Shown one piece after another: positions 30,567 to 31,104 of a DNA stretch of 31,104 nucleotides (position 1 is the first letter of the stretch; every line of letters begins with the position of its first letter). Origin of the DNA: SIG714 sp045629725. GTDB lineage: Bacteria > Bacillota > Clostridia > Oscillospirales > CAG-272. The translations under genes and the position numbers were made by a program. The notes under the pieces are model-generated. The model did no database searches, was not told the DNA's origin, and saw only the letters and a list, made by a program, of their open reading frames with translations. Location: positions 1 through 31,104 of the forward strand of contig JAZQRT010000138.1 of NCBI GenBank assembly GCA_045629725.1. The letters run 5' to 3'.

Positions 30567-31104
30567 ATCGAATAACCCTCACTTTCAAGTTTTTCTTTCA
30601 AGGCACAACGGATAGCGGCAAGTTCCTTGTTTACCATTGAACGACTCAAGCCGAGATCACTTGCAATCGTATCAATGGGATCGGCAACGTAGTACCTACT
30701 CATAAATATGAATTGTCTGCGCTCGGAAAGCGAGCGCACAAAGTCACTGATGACACGCCCAAATCTTTCGGCATCAAACTCCGAATCAACATCTCCGTCA
30801 CCGGCTACAAAATCTTCAAGCTCCGATAATGATACTGTCATTTCAGAAGGTATTACGCTCTGCTTTAGATTGCTGTGATAGCGTTTGATAGCAATTCTTC
30901 GTGTAATCGTTGTCAGAAATGCTTTGAGCATATTCGGTTTGGACGGCGGCATGGCATTCCAAGCATCAATATATGTATCGTTCAAGCATTCCTCGCATTC
31001 AAGCCTGTCGTGAATCACATTGTAAGCAATGGAAAACAGATACTTCTTGTATTTGAAGTCGGTTTCCTCAATTGCTTTCTCATCGCGTTCCCAATAAAGC
31101 TCAA
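30563..31104 (-). CDS. ECF-like RNA polymerase sigma factor, pair D (N-terminus outside window)
   Basis: At least 179 residues are visible. The frame stays open to the window edge and reads ELYWERDEKAIEETDFKY, then KKYLFSIAYN, then EECLNDTYIDAWNAMPP (region 2) and FLTTITRRIAIKRY. It ends with region 4 IDTIASDLGLSRSMVNKEL. Only a few residues and the promoter are missing. The SMVNKEL recognition helix groups it with pair A. The stop codon overlaps the membrane partner's ATG. A Met-Ile-His start near 31018 would delete half of region 2 and is wrong. Confidence 0.88.
   Translation of the reverse strand, partial: ELYWERDEKAIEETDFKYKKYLFSIAYNVIHDRLECEECLNDTYIDAWNAMPPSKPNMLKAFLTTITRRIAIKRYHSNLKQSVIPSEMTVSLSELEDFVAGDGDVDSEFDAERFGRVISDFVRSLSERRQFIFMSRYYVADPIDTIASDLGLSRSMVNKELAAIRCALKEKLESEGYSI

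Noticed and set aside
1..31104. tRNA, rRNA, prophage or transposase genes
   Set aside because: None was found on either strand. Accessory character is limited to the repeats and small genes around 27.4-29.1 kb.

Overview
This window looks like chromosomal DNA of an anaerobic member of the Bacillota, class Clostridia, probably an Oscillospirales/Ruminococcaceae-like gut lineage. The evidence is sigma-A promoters of near-consensus form, strong GGAGG-type ribosome binding sites, AT-rich intergenic DNA, a GH13_8-type branching enzyme, BlaI/M56 regulation, and several sigma/anti-sigma gene pairs of a kind common in those families. The placement is inferred from gene content only. No rRNA, tRNA, CRISPR array, transposase, integrase or phage gene was seen.

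Layout. 1-4.2 kb: a lipoprotein start (window edge), branching enzyme GlgB (-), then a TPR membrane protein and CdsA (+). 4.3-8.7 kb: a DUF1538 membrane protein coupled to a two-domain PII-like protein, then a cytidylate-kinase-like protein coupled to a MATE exporter. 8.8-13.5 kb: a BlaI/M56 pair, thioredoxin reductase with a small membrane protein, an MBL-fold hydrolase and thioredoxin. 13.5-18.6 kb: two sigma/anti-sigma pairs (A on -, B on +) flanking a DUF3737 beta-helix protein. 18.6-24.6 kb: an orphan membrane protein, a FliB-family protein downstream of a surface 5'-nucleotidase, a YwaF/TMEM164-like membrane protein, an unusually hairpin-rich transcribed region, and a YhhN-like membrane protein. 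24.7-27.3 kb: sigma pair C, whose partner carries an extracellular beta-propeller. 27.4-29.1 kb: two small accessory genes separated by copies of a complex hairpin repeat. 29.1-31.1 kb: sigma pair D, cut by the window end.

The main theme is cell-envelope sensing. In all four pairs the sigma gene overlaps by 4 nt a gene for a single-pass membrane protein with a short cytoplasmic N-terminus and a large outside domain. Pairs B and C share a matching promoter architecture (TGYAA, 18 nt, YGNC, 7 nt, GTGAAAGG), which suggests autoregulation by related sigma factors. The outside domains of A and B are homologous (shared CPxC motif) although their sigma factors belong to different region-4 subtypes.

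The second unusual part is 27.9-29.05 kb. Two copies of a roughly 240-250 bp element, plus a piece of a third, lie at the boundaries of small genes on one strand. Each is made of short hairpins with different stem sequences joined by a similar linker. The enclosed gene encodes a small protein with a caspase/CHAT-like His...Cys arrangement. The third is the 23.57-23.80 kb region, with a sigma-A promoter followed by perfect 12- and 13-bp stems, a good candidate for an undescribed structured RNA or leader. Many start codons were placed from ribosome binding sites, 4-nt overlaps and promoter positions rather than by taking the longest open frame.
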